This document shows, piece after piece, positions 34,552 through 42,272 of a DNA stretch of 64,000 bases. Made by a program: the position numbers and the translations under genes. This DNA comes from Bdellovibrio sp. (GTDB lineage Bacteria; Bdellovibrionota; Bacteriovoracia; Bacteriovoracales; Bacteriovoracaceae): the NCBI GenBank assembly GCA_016187935.1, contig JACPIU010000038.1, positions 62,001 through 126,000 of the forward strand, given 5' to 3'. The notes beneath the pieces are model-generated. The model saw only the letters and a program-made list of their open reading frames with translations. It did no database searches and had not been told where the DNA came from. Positions within the stretch are counted from its first letter, which is position 1, and each line of letters opens with the position of its first letter.

Positions 34552-35826
34552 ATGCGAAGCAGATCGGTAACAGGGTTGACCATCTCGTTAATTTTAGGAC
34601 TTTCTTGTACTTCCATGGCAAAAGACCTAACCTCCGATAAAGTCATCTACGGCACGGACAACCGCCAAGATCTCAAAGAATCTTCTTTAGTCGACTTCCA
34701 AAAGCTTGCCCTCTCCACCGCGGTTCAAATTAAGCCTAAGTATTTTACAGTTTTAGAAAATGGGAATTTGCAATTGAAAGCGGACGAAACCTTAAAGGCC
34801 CAATATGACGTCTGCGATGACGAACCGTTCGCCCAACAGTTGGCGGTGGGTAATTGTTCCGGTTTCCTAGTGTCGTCTGACTTGCTGGTAACTGCAGGCC
34901 ACTGTATGGACAGCGAATCCGATTGTGAGGATTTCATCTGGGCCTTTGACTATGCCGAAGGCAAAATAAAGGACGCCCAAATCGTTAAGGAAAATGTTTA
35001 TCGCTGCAAAAAAATTCTGAAACAATCTCTTGATGAGACAAGCATGAATGACTATGCCGTCATCCAACTTGATCGACCAGTGACCAATCGAGCACCGCTT
35101 AATTTTCGATTAAATGGTTCGGTCAAAGTTGGTGATTCTCTTGTTGTCATCGGCCATCCCAGTGGATTACCCACCAAGATCGCCGGTGGTGCGACAGTAC
35201 AGCAAATTGACCACCCTGCGTACTTCCAGGCCGACCTCGATACCTATGGCGGCAACAGTGGCAGCGCGGTTTTTAATACCAAGACAGGTGAAGTGGAAGG
35301 GATCTTAGTTCGTGGTGCCAAGGATTATGTATACAATTTAGAAAAAGGCTGCTTGGAGTCTAATCGTTGTGAAAAAATGGACAAGGAAAATAAAACCTGC
35401 GAAGGCGAAAGCGTTAGTAGAATCTCCGCCGTTGAGATTATTGCACTGGAAAGAGAAGAATTGGTCAAACAGGAACCATCTCTGGTGCCCGCTTTAGCTG
35501 ATGTCTCTTTTGCCGATAACAAAGGTGAAAGCCTTCTCACCGCCGCCGCCAAGTACGCTAAATATCCTTTGGTGCGGGACTTAGTGCAAAATGCCAAAGT
35601 GGAATTGAATAAAAAGAACTCCCAGAGAGACACGGCCTTACACCTTGCGATAAAGGCCAATGATTATTACACCACCAAATTGCTATTGGAAAAAGGTGCC
35701 GATTTTACCATCAAGGGAAAAGAGAAACTAAAGGCAAAAAAGCTCGTAAAAAAACTTAATCGCGATCCACGTTTCCGTCAGCTCATGGTGAAATACGATA
35801 AATGGTATTTGCCAGGCAAACATTAG
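34552..35826 (+). CDS. Secreted trypsin-like serine protease with C-terminal ankyrin-like repeats
   Basis: The 424-residue protein has a signal peptide (cleavage likely after SMA at 23). The S1-type catalytic triad is complete: H117 in TAGHC, D167 in MNDYAV and S236 in GGNSGS. Six or more Cys suggest disulfides in the periplasm or outside the cell. Residues from about 320 to 400 form about two ankyrin-like repeats (GESLLTAAAKYAKYPLVRDLV, then DTALHLAIKANDYYTTKLLL with EKGADFT). Ankyrin repeats mediate protein binding. A protease of this layout could act on a specific target, such as prey or envelope proteins; that is speculation. Confidence 0.82.
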   Translation: MRSRSVTGLTISLILGLSCTSMAKDLTSDKVIYGTDNRQDLKESSLVDFQKLALSTAVQIKPKYFTVLENGNLQLKADETLKAQYDVCDDEPFAQQLAVGNCSGFLVSSDLLVTAGHCMDSESDCEDFIWAFDYAEGKIKDAQIVKENVYRCKKILKQSLDETSMNDYAVIQLDRPVTNRAPLNFRLNGSVKVGDSLVVIGHPSGLPTKIAGGATVQQIDHPAYFQADLDTYGGNSGSAVFNTKTGEVEGILVRGAKDYVYNLEKGCLESNRCEKMDKENKTCEGESVSRISAVEIIALEREELVKQEPSLVPALADVSFADNKGESLLTAAAKYAKYPLVRDLVQNAKVELNKKNSQRDTALHLAIKANDYYTTKLLLEKGADFTIKGKEKLKAKKLVKKLNRDPRFRQLMVKYDKWYLPGKH

Positions 35827-35845
35827 AAGTTAAGCGAATTTCCTA

Positions 35846-36310
35846 TCACTGATGGCCCGCATCCGAAAGCTGCGTTCTCTCATCGAACCATTCAATGAGT
35901 TGCTCTTTCTCCGCGGGGTCGAGTTCATATCCAAGAGGCATATGCAAGTCCGAATCAGTTGTCCTCGATCGAAAAAGCAGTATCTCGAATGTCTCACGCT
36001 GATCCAGTTGTGTGCCATCCGGTGCCACATGAGGAAATGTCACTGCGCCGTTTGGCAAAACGAGCCAGCGGCCCAAATCCAGTCCACCGAATCTCTGAGA
36101 GAGATCGCTATGGCAGGTAGCACATCGGTTATCCAACACACAGGCCACCCGTGGTGGTGGGGCCTGCAAAAGTGGCCTTGTGCTTTTGCATTGGGCCTCC
36201 ATCGGTGTGATGATTCTTTTTGAAATCGCCTCCACGTCCGCAAAGCATAAATCCGTATGCATGAAAAAAAAGCACATAAATAACACAATTGAAAACATAA
36301 ACCTCATCAT
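35846..36310 (-). CDS. Small periplasmic c-type cytochrome-like protein
   Basis: The 154-residue protein has a signal peptide and one haem c motif, C63-A-T-C66-H67. M124 in HMPLG lies about 57 residues later, a plausible sixth ligand in a Met/His haem. Extra Cys before the haem motif (C41 and C57) could form a disulfide. It would act as a small electron carrier in the periplasm. It overlaps the upstream 136-residue gene by four bases. It is not a close match to a named cytochrome I can identify. Confidence 0.72.
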   Translation of the reverse strand: MMRFMFSIVLFMCFFFMHTDLCFADVEAISKRIITPMEAQCKSTRPLLQAPPPRVACVLDNRCATCHSDLSQRFGGLDLGRWLVLPNGAVTFPHVAPDGTQLDQRETFEILLFRSRTTDSDLHMPLGYELDPAEKEQLIEWFDERTQLSDAGHQ

Positions 36311-36717
36311 GATTGGCTTCCGTTTATTGAATATAAATGAAAATAATTTTTGGCATAATTAGATTTCAGCAAAGACAGTTCGTAAGCTTGCCCGGTTTCA
36401 CGATAAAGAAAACAAAGCTCATCTACAATCTTTTTCAAAATGTCTCGTGCTTTTCCACGAATAAAAGGTGCGAGTTTATTATCATGCAAAATCCTTTGAA
36501 CTATTTCCTGACCTTGAACAAGCTGTTTTTCAGCACACTTATTACAGCCTCTTTTTTTGCAACACTCAACAAATAAAAGAAGCGTTGGAGCAAGCAATTC
36601 GATGGCCAATATTTTTTCTGAAATATCACCTGATCTATATTTTTCGCCGATCAACTCACGACAGACAACGGCATCTTCAAAGGCTCCTTGTATATCGTTG
36701 AAATTCCCAATAATCAT
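36307..36717 (-). CDS. Small cytoplasmic Cys-containing protein of unknown function
   Basis: I do not recognise this 136-residue protein. It has no signal peptide, is mostly helical, and has a Cys cluster in ECCKKRGCNKCAEKQ that could bind a metal. A perfect TATAAT sits 27 bases upstream of the start codon on the minus strand, but the -35 is weak and no ribosome site is clear. Overlap with the cytochrome gene by ATGA suggests a linked role, such as in redox or haem handling; that is inference. Confidence 0.6.
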   Translation of the reverse strand: MIIGNFNDIQGAFEDAVVCRELIGEKYRSGDISEKILAIELLAPTLLLFVECCKKRGCNKCAEKQLVQGQEIVQRILHDNKLAPFIRGKARDILKKIVDELCFLYRETGQAYELSLLKSNYAKNYFHLYSINGSQS

Positions 36718-36789
36718 CAGGTCCGCGTTTATTTAAATCTTTCATTATAATTCACTCGCATCTCAAGAACCTGGACACACGACCACTTT

Positions 36790-37320
36790 TCAATTATGGA
36801 GATAGGCACCCAAAATCATCATGATGAGATGAACTGAGAAACCATAACAGGCCTCACCTGCTTCAACTTTAAACTCAACAGTCTTGCCATCAACCACAGT
36901 CCGATAGCTTGGATTCATAAAGTGACCATTTTGAAAATCTTCGCCTTCGATTTGAACGACATAATTTTTTCCATCCGCTGTCATGGTGATTTGCTGTAGA
37001 TCGGTGTCAATTTTTTCCACTCGGACTTCCGTGCTAACCAACACTCCGTTATCCAAATGAGAAATCGTTCCGCCAATTCCATTCGCTAGTTTCCCAAAAG
37101 TTGCGCGAATAACCTGGCCATGTTTTTTCATAATCAGTTCGGATGAAAACGTTTCTTCATCCTTATTACCAAAGATAACAAAATCCTTCACCGAACCTGC
37201 AATTGCATGATCATAAACTTTGAGATCAATAGCGGTTCCTTTGATTGTTGAAAGAGAATGATCATCGGCCAGTGCAGAAAAAACTAGAAACAGACAGAGT
37301 AGCACCAATAAGCTTTTCAT
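36790..37320 (-). CDS. Small secreted protein of unknown function
   Basis: The 176-residue product has a signal peptide (MKSLLVLLCLFLVFSALA) and a strand-rich body. It ends in a hydrophobic stretch (GFSVHLIMMILGAYLHN) that could be a membrane contact. I know no family for it. The ATG at 37320 has AAAGGGAG upstream and starts the signal peptide; the reading frame is open further upstream but without a start signal. It lies behind dmeF on the same strand, with a possible promoter (TTGACT-17-CAATAT) near 37400. Confidence 0.6.
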   Translation of the reverse strand: MKSLLVLLCLFLVFSALADDHSLSTIKGTAIDLKVYDHAIAGSVKDFVIFGNKDEETFSSELIMKKHGQVIRATFGKLANGIGGTISHLDNGVLVSTEVRVEKIDTDLQQITMTADGKNYVVQIEGEDFQNGHFMNPSYRTVVDGKTVEFKVEAGEACYGFSVHLIMMILGAYLHN

Positions 37321-37473
37321 AAATCTCCCTTTTTTTACGGACTTCACAGTCTTATAGTTAAAACTATTGTTTGAATAGGCAAACATATTGGAGTAATACT
37401 GCTTATAAGTCAAGTAAGGAAAAAGAGCTGGTATGTTCTTGGGAGATTTTTTTGGCGAACTCCAGATCAATGA

Positions 37474-38436
37474 TCATGGGGTTCTAATCTTCTCTATTGA
37501 GAGATGCAATCCCTTGGCATGGTGTCTAAAGTAATCTCGAAAATCGGTGCCTTCGAGCTGCTGCGGATTCTCCGCAACTGCCAACATACAGACAATATTG
37601 CTTGGGCCGGTATGCCAGGCGTGCAGATCGAAAACGCGGTGGCCGTCTCTCTCAATATCTTGTTTGATCTTAGAGAGGGACATTCCCTTTGGATGGGCAT
37701 CAAGAAGCTCCCGAGCGGTGGCGCGACTAAGGGAATACGCCCATCTCAAAATGACTGCTGAACCGATGATTCCCATCATAGGATCAGTCCACACGGCGGA
37801 AAAATACTTTCCGATCATAAGAGCAAAAATCGCCAAACCGGAAGTTAGAGCATCGGCCAGGACATGAACCAAAGCACTCCGATGGTTGTGGTCTTCTACC
37901 TGATGATGAGAATGGCCATGATGGTCTGATTCGTGTTGCTCATCGTGATGATCATCATCGTGTTCGTGATGGTGACGAAGGCCGAGAATACCGGCACTGA
38001 CGATATTGACCAGCAATCCAATTCCAGCAATCACAATCGCTTCATTAAATTCAATTGATACAGGGTGAAGAAGTCGTTGGACTGATTCAAAAGCCATCCA
38101 AACGGCAATAATGCCTAGGCCTACGGCACTTGTGTATCCACCAAGAGGAAGGAGCTTTCCAGTTCCAAAATTAAGCTTGCTGGATAATTTATGGGATCGG
38201 GCCAAACGATAGACCAAGTAAGCGATACCAAGTGCTCCGGCATGGGATGCCATGTGGTATCCGTCGGCAAGAAGCGCCATTGATCCCGTGATATGGCCAG
38301 CAGCAATTTCGACGGCCATCATGACAGTCGTGAGCAAAACGACCCATAAAGTACGCTTTTCGTTGCTTGAAATTTCCGCAAAATCTACTGCAAGTTCATT
38401 GGCCTGATTGCAAAAATCGAATTTCTGCGATTTCAC
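37474..38436 (-). CDS. dmeF: DmeF-type cobalt/nickel cation-diffusion efflux protein
   Basis: The 320-residue protein is a cation diffusion facilitator with about six membrane helices. It has the metal-site motifs of the DmeF subfamily, LADGYHMASHAGAL in the second helix and HVLADALTSGLAI in the fifth, plus a cytoplasmic His/Asp-rich loop with HDDDHHDEQHESDHHGHSHH. DmeF exports Co(II) and Ni(II). The regulator gene dmeR is directly upstream, four bases away, with a matching operator in front, which fixes the metal class fairly well. Confidence 0.85.
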   Translation of the reverse strand: MKSQKFDFCNQANELAVDFAEISSNEKRTLWVVLLTTVMMAVEIAAGHITGSMALLADGYHMASHAGALGIAYLVYRLARSHKLSSKLNFGTGKLLPLGGYTSAVGLGIIAVWMAFESVQRLLHPVSIEFNEAIVIAGIGLLVNIVSAGILGLRHHHEHDDDHHDEQHESDHHGHSHHQVEDHNHRSALVHVLADALTSGLAIFALMIGKYFSAVWTDPMMGIIGSAVILRWAYSLSRATARELLDAHPKGMSLSKIKQDIERDGHRVFDLHAWHTGPSNIVCMLAVAENPQQLEGTDFRDYFRHHAKGLHLSIEKIRTP

Positions 38437-38440
38437 AGAT

Positions 38441-38713
38441 TCACCTCCAGAAACTTTTCATAATTTCAATGGTCTGTTCTCCGGCCTCACTTGCATCTTT
38501 TGCGCTTTTTGCGGCGACCACATGCTCTCGAATATGTCCCTCGATGATCTCACCGATCAGCCCTTGAAGCGCCCCGCGTGCTCCGGCCAGTCTTTGAAGA
38601 ACAATGTAACACTCGTCTCCCTTTTCGAGAGAACTCGCAACAGCACCGAGTTGCCCTTGAATTCTCTTGATACGAACGAGGAGTCTTTCTTTGTTTTTTG
38701 CGGTGTGTGGCAT
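38441..38713 (-). CDS. dmeR: DmeR/RcnR-type nickel/cobalt-sensing repressor
   Basis: The 90-residue protein belongs to the CsoR/RcnR family of all-helical DNA-binding metal sensors. The ligand set H3, C35, H60 and H64 is exactly that of the Ni/Co sensor RcnR, rather than the Cys-His-Cys set of the copper sensor CsoR. This start is supported because it places H3 correctly. No Shine-Dalgarno precedes it: the operator directly abuts the ATG. It should repress itself and dmeF until nickel or cobalt binds. Confidence 0.88.
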   Translation of the reverse strand: MPHTAKNKERLLVRIKRIQGQLGAVASSLEKGDECYIVLQRLAGARGALQGLIGEIIEGHIREHVVAAKSAKDASEAGEQTIEIMKSFWR

Positions 38714-38731
38714 AGTATAGTGGGGTATACT
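38714..38731. promoter_or_regulatory. RcnR/DmeR-type operator, G-tract between inverted repeats
   Basis: AGTATA, GTGGGG and TATACT follow each other, a short G-tract with perfect six-base inverted repeats, the layout of RcnR/DmeR operators. It lies between the dmeR start codon and the end of the ATPase gene, and a candidate -10 (TATAGT on the minus strand) is inside it. Confidence 0.75.
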
Positions 38732-40835
38732 ATACTTTACTTAGGCCGTCCATCTTAAAGGGCCGAAAGGAATTGCTGGCGACTAAAATCGTCGAGAAGT
38801 TGTGCAAAAAAGAGGAACGAGATGGTGACAATCGTCCCATCATGCCGAGAAGAAGGAAAATTGAGTTTAATGTGAGAATGGCGGTATTATTGTGACTAAT
38901 CCTACTTAGGGCTTTTTTAGCAAAATGGCGTCCGCTGATGAGAGAGGAAAGTTCGCCATTAAGCAAAATGACATGGGAAGTTTCTTTCGCCAAATCAGCA
39001 CCATGATGAAGGGCCACACCGATATCAGCGCTTGCGAGCGCCAGAGAATCATTCATCCCATCGCCCACCATGACAACAGAACTTCCATTCTTTTTTAGCT
39101 TCTCAATAATGGCCTTTTTCTCATCGGGAAGTACTTCAGCATAATATTCTTCGATATCTAATTCTTGCGCCACTGCTTTGGCCGTTTTTAATCCGTCCCC
39201 GGTCAGCATGACAATATGTTTAACGCCAATTTCCTTCAGATCTTTGATGAATTTTTTGGAACTCGGCCCGATAGGATCGTAAATGGCAATCAGCCCCTTC
39301 AGCTTTCCTGCAACGGCGAGATAAAGAAGAGTATGTCCTTGTTCTCCATGACGATTGATCTCAGATTGAGCAATGGAGATGTCAATCTCGCCATGATCAT
39401 GAACAAAGTGCTGGCTCCCAAGAAGGACATCCTCATCTTGAATTCTGGCAGAAATGCCGTGAGACATGACATATTTGATCGCCGTGTGTTCCTCCTCATG
39501 GAGGAGATTTAAATCATGCGCATATTTGGTCACGGCGGTGGCGACAGGATGGGGAAAATGCTCCTCAAGGCAGGCGGCGATTTTCATCACTGTCTCATTT
39601 GAAACTCCATGATAGCTGTACACTCCACACACCGAAGGACGGGCCTGAGTGAGGGTGCCTGTCTTATCCAACACCACAACATCAAATTTATTAAGTTTTT
39701 CAAGATACCGGCCACCTTTGATTAATATCCCTTGTTTGGAAGCATCAAGCATGGCCCTCCTTAGGGCAAGAGGTGTGGCCAGCTTGAGGGCGCAGGAATA
39801 GTCGATCAAAAGAAGAGACGAAGCACGGTTGAGATTGCCTGTAAAAAAGTAAGTTAAGGCACTCAAGGCAAAAATAGTAGGAACCAATTTATCGGCCAAT
39901 TGTTCGATTCGCCCTTCGAGTTCCCCTTTATAGAGAGGTGAACTTTCAATGATATTGATAATTTTGGCAATTTTTGTGTCACAACCAACGGCAGTGGCCT
40001 CGATCACCAGTTGACCATCTTCAATTACAGTGCGGGCAAAAACACTTTTTCCGGTTGTCTTAAATGCCGCCTGGAATTCTCCTGTCATGAGACTCTGATT
40101 TACAGAGGCCTCACCGCTTACAACTTTCCCATCGACTGGAATAAAATTCCCGGCATGCACGACTACGTGATCCTGGACTTTAAGTTCACTGGCATCAATT
40201 TGCACCTCATTTCCATCACGCAACACCCACACCTGGTTGTTATCGCTCTCTAAAAGAGATGACAGTGCAATATGGGAATGGTGCCTGGTTAAATCCTCCA
40301 GGTATCCACCCAGAAGCAATAGGAAGGAAGTATTGGAGACAGTTCTATAGTCTTTTTTAAGAAAAGAGCACAAAATGGCAGAAAAATCTAAAATGCGGGT
40401 ATCAAATTTCCTTTCTGAAAAAGCGATCGCAGCTTCATGAAAGTAGCTCTTAAGCGTGAATGGTGCGAAAAGTGCCCCCAGAAAATTAGGCAGAACAGGT
40501 CTGAGTAGAATCAAAAGCCCTTTATAGAGAAGGGTATCTTTTTTTTTCTGGAGATTATCCTTCTTCGGCTGACCTGACCTGGCATAAGGAATCTGGTCAA
40601 GCTTTTTAACACCTTCAAAAATGCGCTCACGATCTTTTTTAGTTCCACTGTATTCAACAAGAAGGCCGCCGGTGCGATGGTTAAAGCTGACTTGAGGACG
40701 AGAGTCTGCGGTAAATGCAAAAAGCTCATCGAGTTTTTTAGAATCAAGAGGGCCTAGGAAGGACTTGCGGAAATTGAAACGCAATCTTTTTGGAAGTTCA
40801 TGAACGAGATCAAACTCAATTGACAGTGGTTTCAT
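38730..40835 (-). CDS. HMA_2-type heavy-metal P-type ATPase, noncanonical metal motif
   Basis: The 701-residue protein has the P-type signatures DKTGTLT (phosphorylation), MTGE in the actuator domain and GDGMNDSLALASADIGVA in the hinge. In place of the CPC or SPC of known P1B pumps, the sixth membrane helix carries SCALKLATP. The N-terminus has HELPKRLRFNF, like the HMA_2 domains, and no GMxCxxC metal-binding repeats. Membrane helices before the actuator domain are few, so the topology is reduced. Neighbouring nickel/cobalt genes suggest a transition metal substrate, direction unknown. It overlaps the small membrane protein gene upstream by 20 bases. Confidence 0.82.
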   Translation of the reverse strand: MKPLSIEFDLVHELPKRLRFNFRKSFLGPLDSKKLDELFAFTADSRPQVSFNHRTGGLLVEYSGTKKDRERIFEGVKKLDQIPYARSGQPKKDNLQKKKDTLLYKGLLILLRPVLPNFLGALFAPFTLKSYFHEAAIAFSERKFDTRILDFSAILCSFLKKDYRTVSNTSFLLLLGGYLEDLTRHHSHIALSSLLESDNNQVWVLRDGNEVQIDASELKVQDHVVVHAGNFIPVDGKVVSGEASVNQSLMTGEFQAAFKTTGKSVFARTVIEDGQLVIEATAVGCDTKIAKIINIIESSPLYKGELEGRIEQLADKLVPTIFALSALTYFFTGNLNRASSLLLIDYSCALKLATPLALRRAMLDASKQGILIKGGRYLEKLNKFDVVVLDKTGTLTQARPSVCGVYSYHGVSNETVMKIAACLEEHFPHPVATAVTKYAHDLNLLHEEEHTAIKYVMSHGISARIQDEDVLLGSQHFVHDHGEIDISIAQSEINRHGEQGHTLLYLAVAGKLKGLIAIYDPIGPSSKKFIKDLKEIGVKHIVMLTGDGLKTAKAVAQELDIEEYYAEVLPDEKKAIIEKLKKNGSSVVMVGDGMNDSLALASADIGVALHHGADLAKETSHVILLNGELSSLISGRHFAKKALSRISHNNTAILTLNSIFLLLGMMGRLSPSRSSFLHNFSTILVASNSFRPFKMDGLSKV

Positions 40836-41115
40836 TTTCAGATGTCATCGTTGTTGCTTGAGTTGTCACCAGGCCCTTTTCTTTTTCATAGTGATGGACA
40901 GCTTCCGCCCACATATCGGAAAAATCTTCCCGGGCCTTCTCGAATTCTGTCAAAGTCCATTCCTTCACAGCATAACTTTTCTTCATGCCCATGACGAGAA
41001 AGGGCCGCAATTGCTTGCGATATTTAATAATGGCCAGCAGAACAATAATACCGCCGGCCCCGATGGCCCAAGGAAGCAGAGAACTTTTTCGATTGTTGGA
41101 AGGGCCCTGTAACAT
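40816..41115 (-). CDS. Small membrane protein linked to the P-type ATPase
   Basis: The 99-residue protein has one membrane helix near the N-terminus (LLPWAIGAGGIIVLLAIIKY), a basic middle and an acidic, helical C-terminus ending in a Thr/Glu-rich tail. I cannot assign a family with confidence; small proteins of this type often precede HMA_2 ATPases. It starts ten bases behind the CbiX-like gene and overlaps the ATPase start, so the three are one unit. Confidence 0.65.
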   Translation of the reverse strand: MLQGPSNNRKSSLLPWAIGAGGIIVLLAIIKYRKQLRPFLVMGMKKSYAVKEWTLTEFEKAREDFSDMWAEAVHHYEKEKGLVTTQATTMTSENETTVN

Positions 41116-41124
41116 TAACGCTCC

Positions 41125-42048
41125 CTAAAACATGTTAAGAATGACTGTTTGAAAGAATAGATCGGGTAGAATCATTTCACCAGTCCAAATGTAATCAAGT
41201 CCATCTAAACGTTTAAGAATTCCGGTCTCAATTCCGCCTTTTGAGATCAGGTATGGTAACACCAGGGCCACACCACCTTTTTCCTGTGCCCCACTTACAA
41301 ACTGGCGAAATATTTTGGTGGCCTCATCACGTGTTGGGCGGTCAGCATCATCGCGCAGACTGACGATATGAAATTTTCCAACTGGCAAAAGATAGCTTAG
41401 ATCGCGAAGATATTTTTGGGCCATCTCAACCCAGTGGGTATTGTCTTCTTCCGAAATCGGGCCGTGCATCACGAAGACGACTTCCATTTGTGACAGAGAA
41501 TAATTTTGCTCTCTAGCAAGTTGAATTAAATGCTGGAGGCGATTACTCAAAATCATTGAGAGATGAGGGTTATAGTCAATGGCCGGGCGGTAATCAATCG
41601 GTCCTTGAAAAGCAATGCGCGCTGTAGGAATGGGAAGAGGAAGATCAGGTCTCTTCCCAAAAATATATTTCTGCATTTCAATTACAGGAGAATAGGATGA
41701 GAGATAAAGGGGGATAACTCGCAATGAGTCCAGTGTCTTACCTCGTGCCGCCATTTTCTCCCTTAGTCGTTCTATTCCAAGATTAAAACAATCTGTTGAC
41801 CACATACCGAAGGCCACTTCGATGTCCTTGGTCGATTGGCCACGCAGAGATTCGATCATTTCAAGCACACTTTGTTCCCAAATTGGGGGATGATGATAAC
41901 CACAGGTATGGGGATCAGCCACGCCATGGCCATGACCATGACCACCACCATGAATCGAACCATGGGCCAAAAATAGAACACCTTCATCGGCCAGGGCGAT
42001 ATTCATAAGAAGGGTAAGAGAAAATAGCAATAATTTTATTTTGCACAT
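41125..42048 (-). CDS. Secreted CbiX-like (sirohydrochlorin chelatase family) protein with His-rich stretch
   Basis: The 307-residue protein has a signal peptide (MCKIKLLLFSLTLLMNIALA) and then two CbiX-like halves: VLFLAHGS near residue 24 and VVFVMHGPISEEDN in the second half. These HG motifs are the metal-binding centre of class II chelatases. Just after the first is an HGGGHGHGHG run that could bind nickel or cobalt. Class II chelatases insert Co, Fe or Ni into sirohydrochlorin, and periplasmic versions are known from sulfate reducers. Export to the periplasm and the metal-homeostasis neighbours suggest metal storage or delivery instead of B12 synthesis, but no activity can be proven here. 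Confidence 0.78.
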   Translation of the reverse strand: MCKIKLLLFSLTLLMNIALADEGVLFLAHGSIHGGGHGHGHGVADPHTCGYHHPPIWEQSVLEMIESLRGQSTKDIEVAFGMWSTDCFNLGIERLREKMAARGKTLDSLRVIPLYLSSYSPVIEMQKYIFGKRPDLPLPIPTARIAFQGPIDYRPAIDYNPHLSMILSNRLQHLIQLAREQNYSLSQMEVVFVMHGPISEEDNTHWVEMAQKYLRDLSYLLPVGKFHIVSLRDDADRPTRDEATKIFRQFVSGAQEKGGVALVLPYLISKGGIETGILKRLDGLDYIWTGEMILPDLFFQTVILNMF

Positions 42049-42098
42049 GATTTGTACCTTCGGTGTATGCGGTCAGATTATCTGCCACTTTTTTGGGA

Positions 42099-42127
42099 AT
42101 ACTAGACATAAAAGTTTTGGTTGTCAA
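42099..42127 (-). promoter_or_regulatory. Promoter of the CbiX-like/ATPase operon
   Basis: On the minus strand a perfect TTGACA is followed after 17 bases by TAGTAT (four of six). Transcription would begin near 42092, about 44 bases ahead of the start codon. Confidence 0.7.
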
Positions 42128-42135
42128 ACTTTTAT
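42108..42135. promoter_or_regulatory. Inverted repeat operator over the -35 box of the CbiX-like operon
   Basis: Perfect ten-base arms (ATAAAAGTTT and AAACTTTTAT) are separated by eight bases, and the -35 box is at the centre. This geometry is that of a repressor operator for a dimeric regulator. It does not match the RcnR-type G-tract operator downstream. Confidence 0.6.
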
Positions 42136-42200
42136 ATGAAGGGCGAAACACACTGCTAATATAACCGCGTTGCATCCTGTTGCTCTGGTGGTATGACAGG

Positions 42201-42228
42201 AGAAAACAGTGCCGAAGCACTGTTTTCT
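42201..42228 (-). terminator. Intrinsic terminator with C(UUCG)G tetraloop
   Basis: A perfect 12-base stem (AGAAAACAGTGC and GCACTGTTTTCT) closes on a four-base loop that reads UUCG on the minus strand. The stem's A and T ends give the U-tract. It terminates the lipoprotein gene upstream of the CbiX-like promoter. Confidence 0.85.
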
Positions 42229-42272
42229 CGACCCAAGAGCGGTCGAAGATCGCCCAAAGTGTGAGCAATAAC

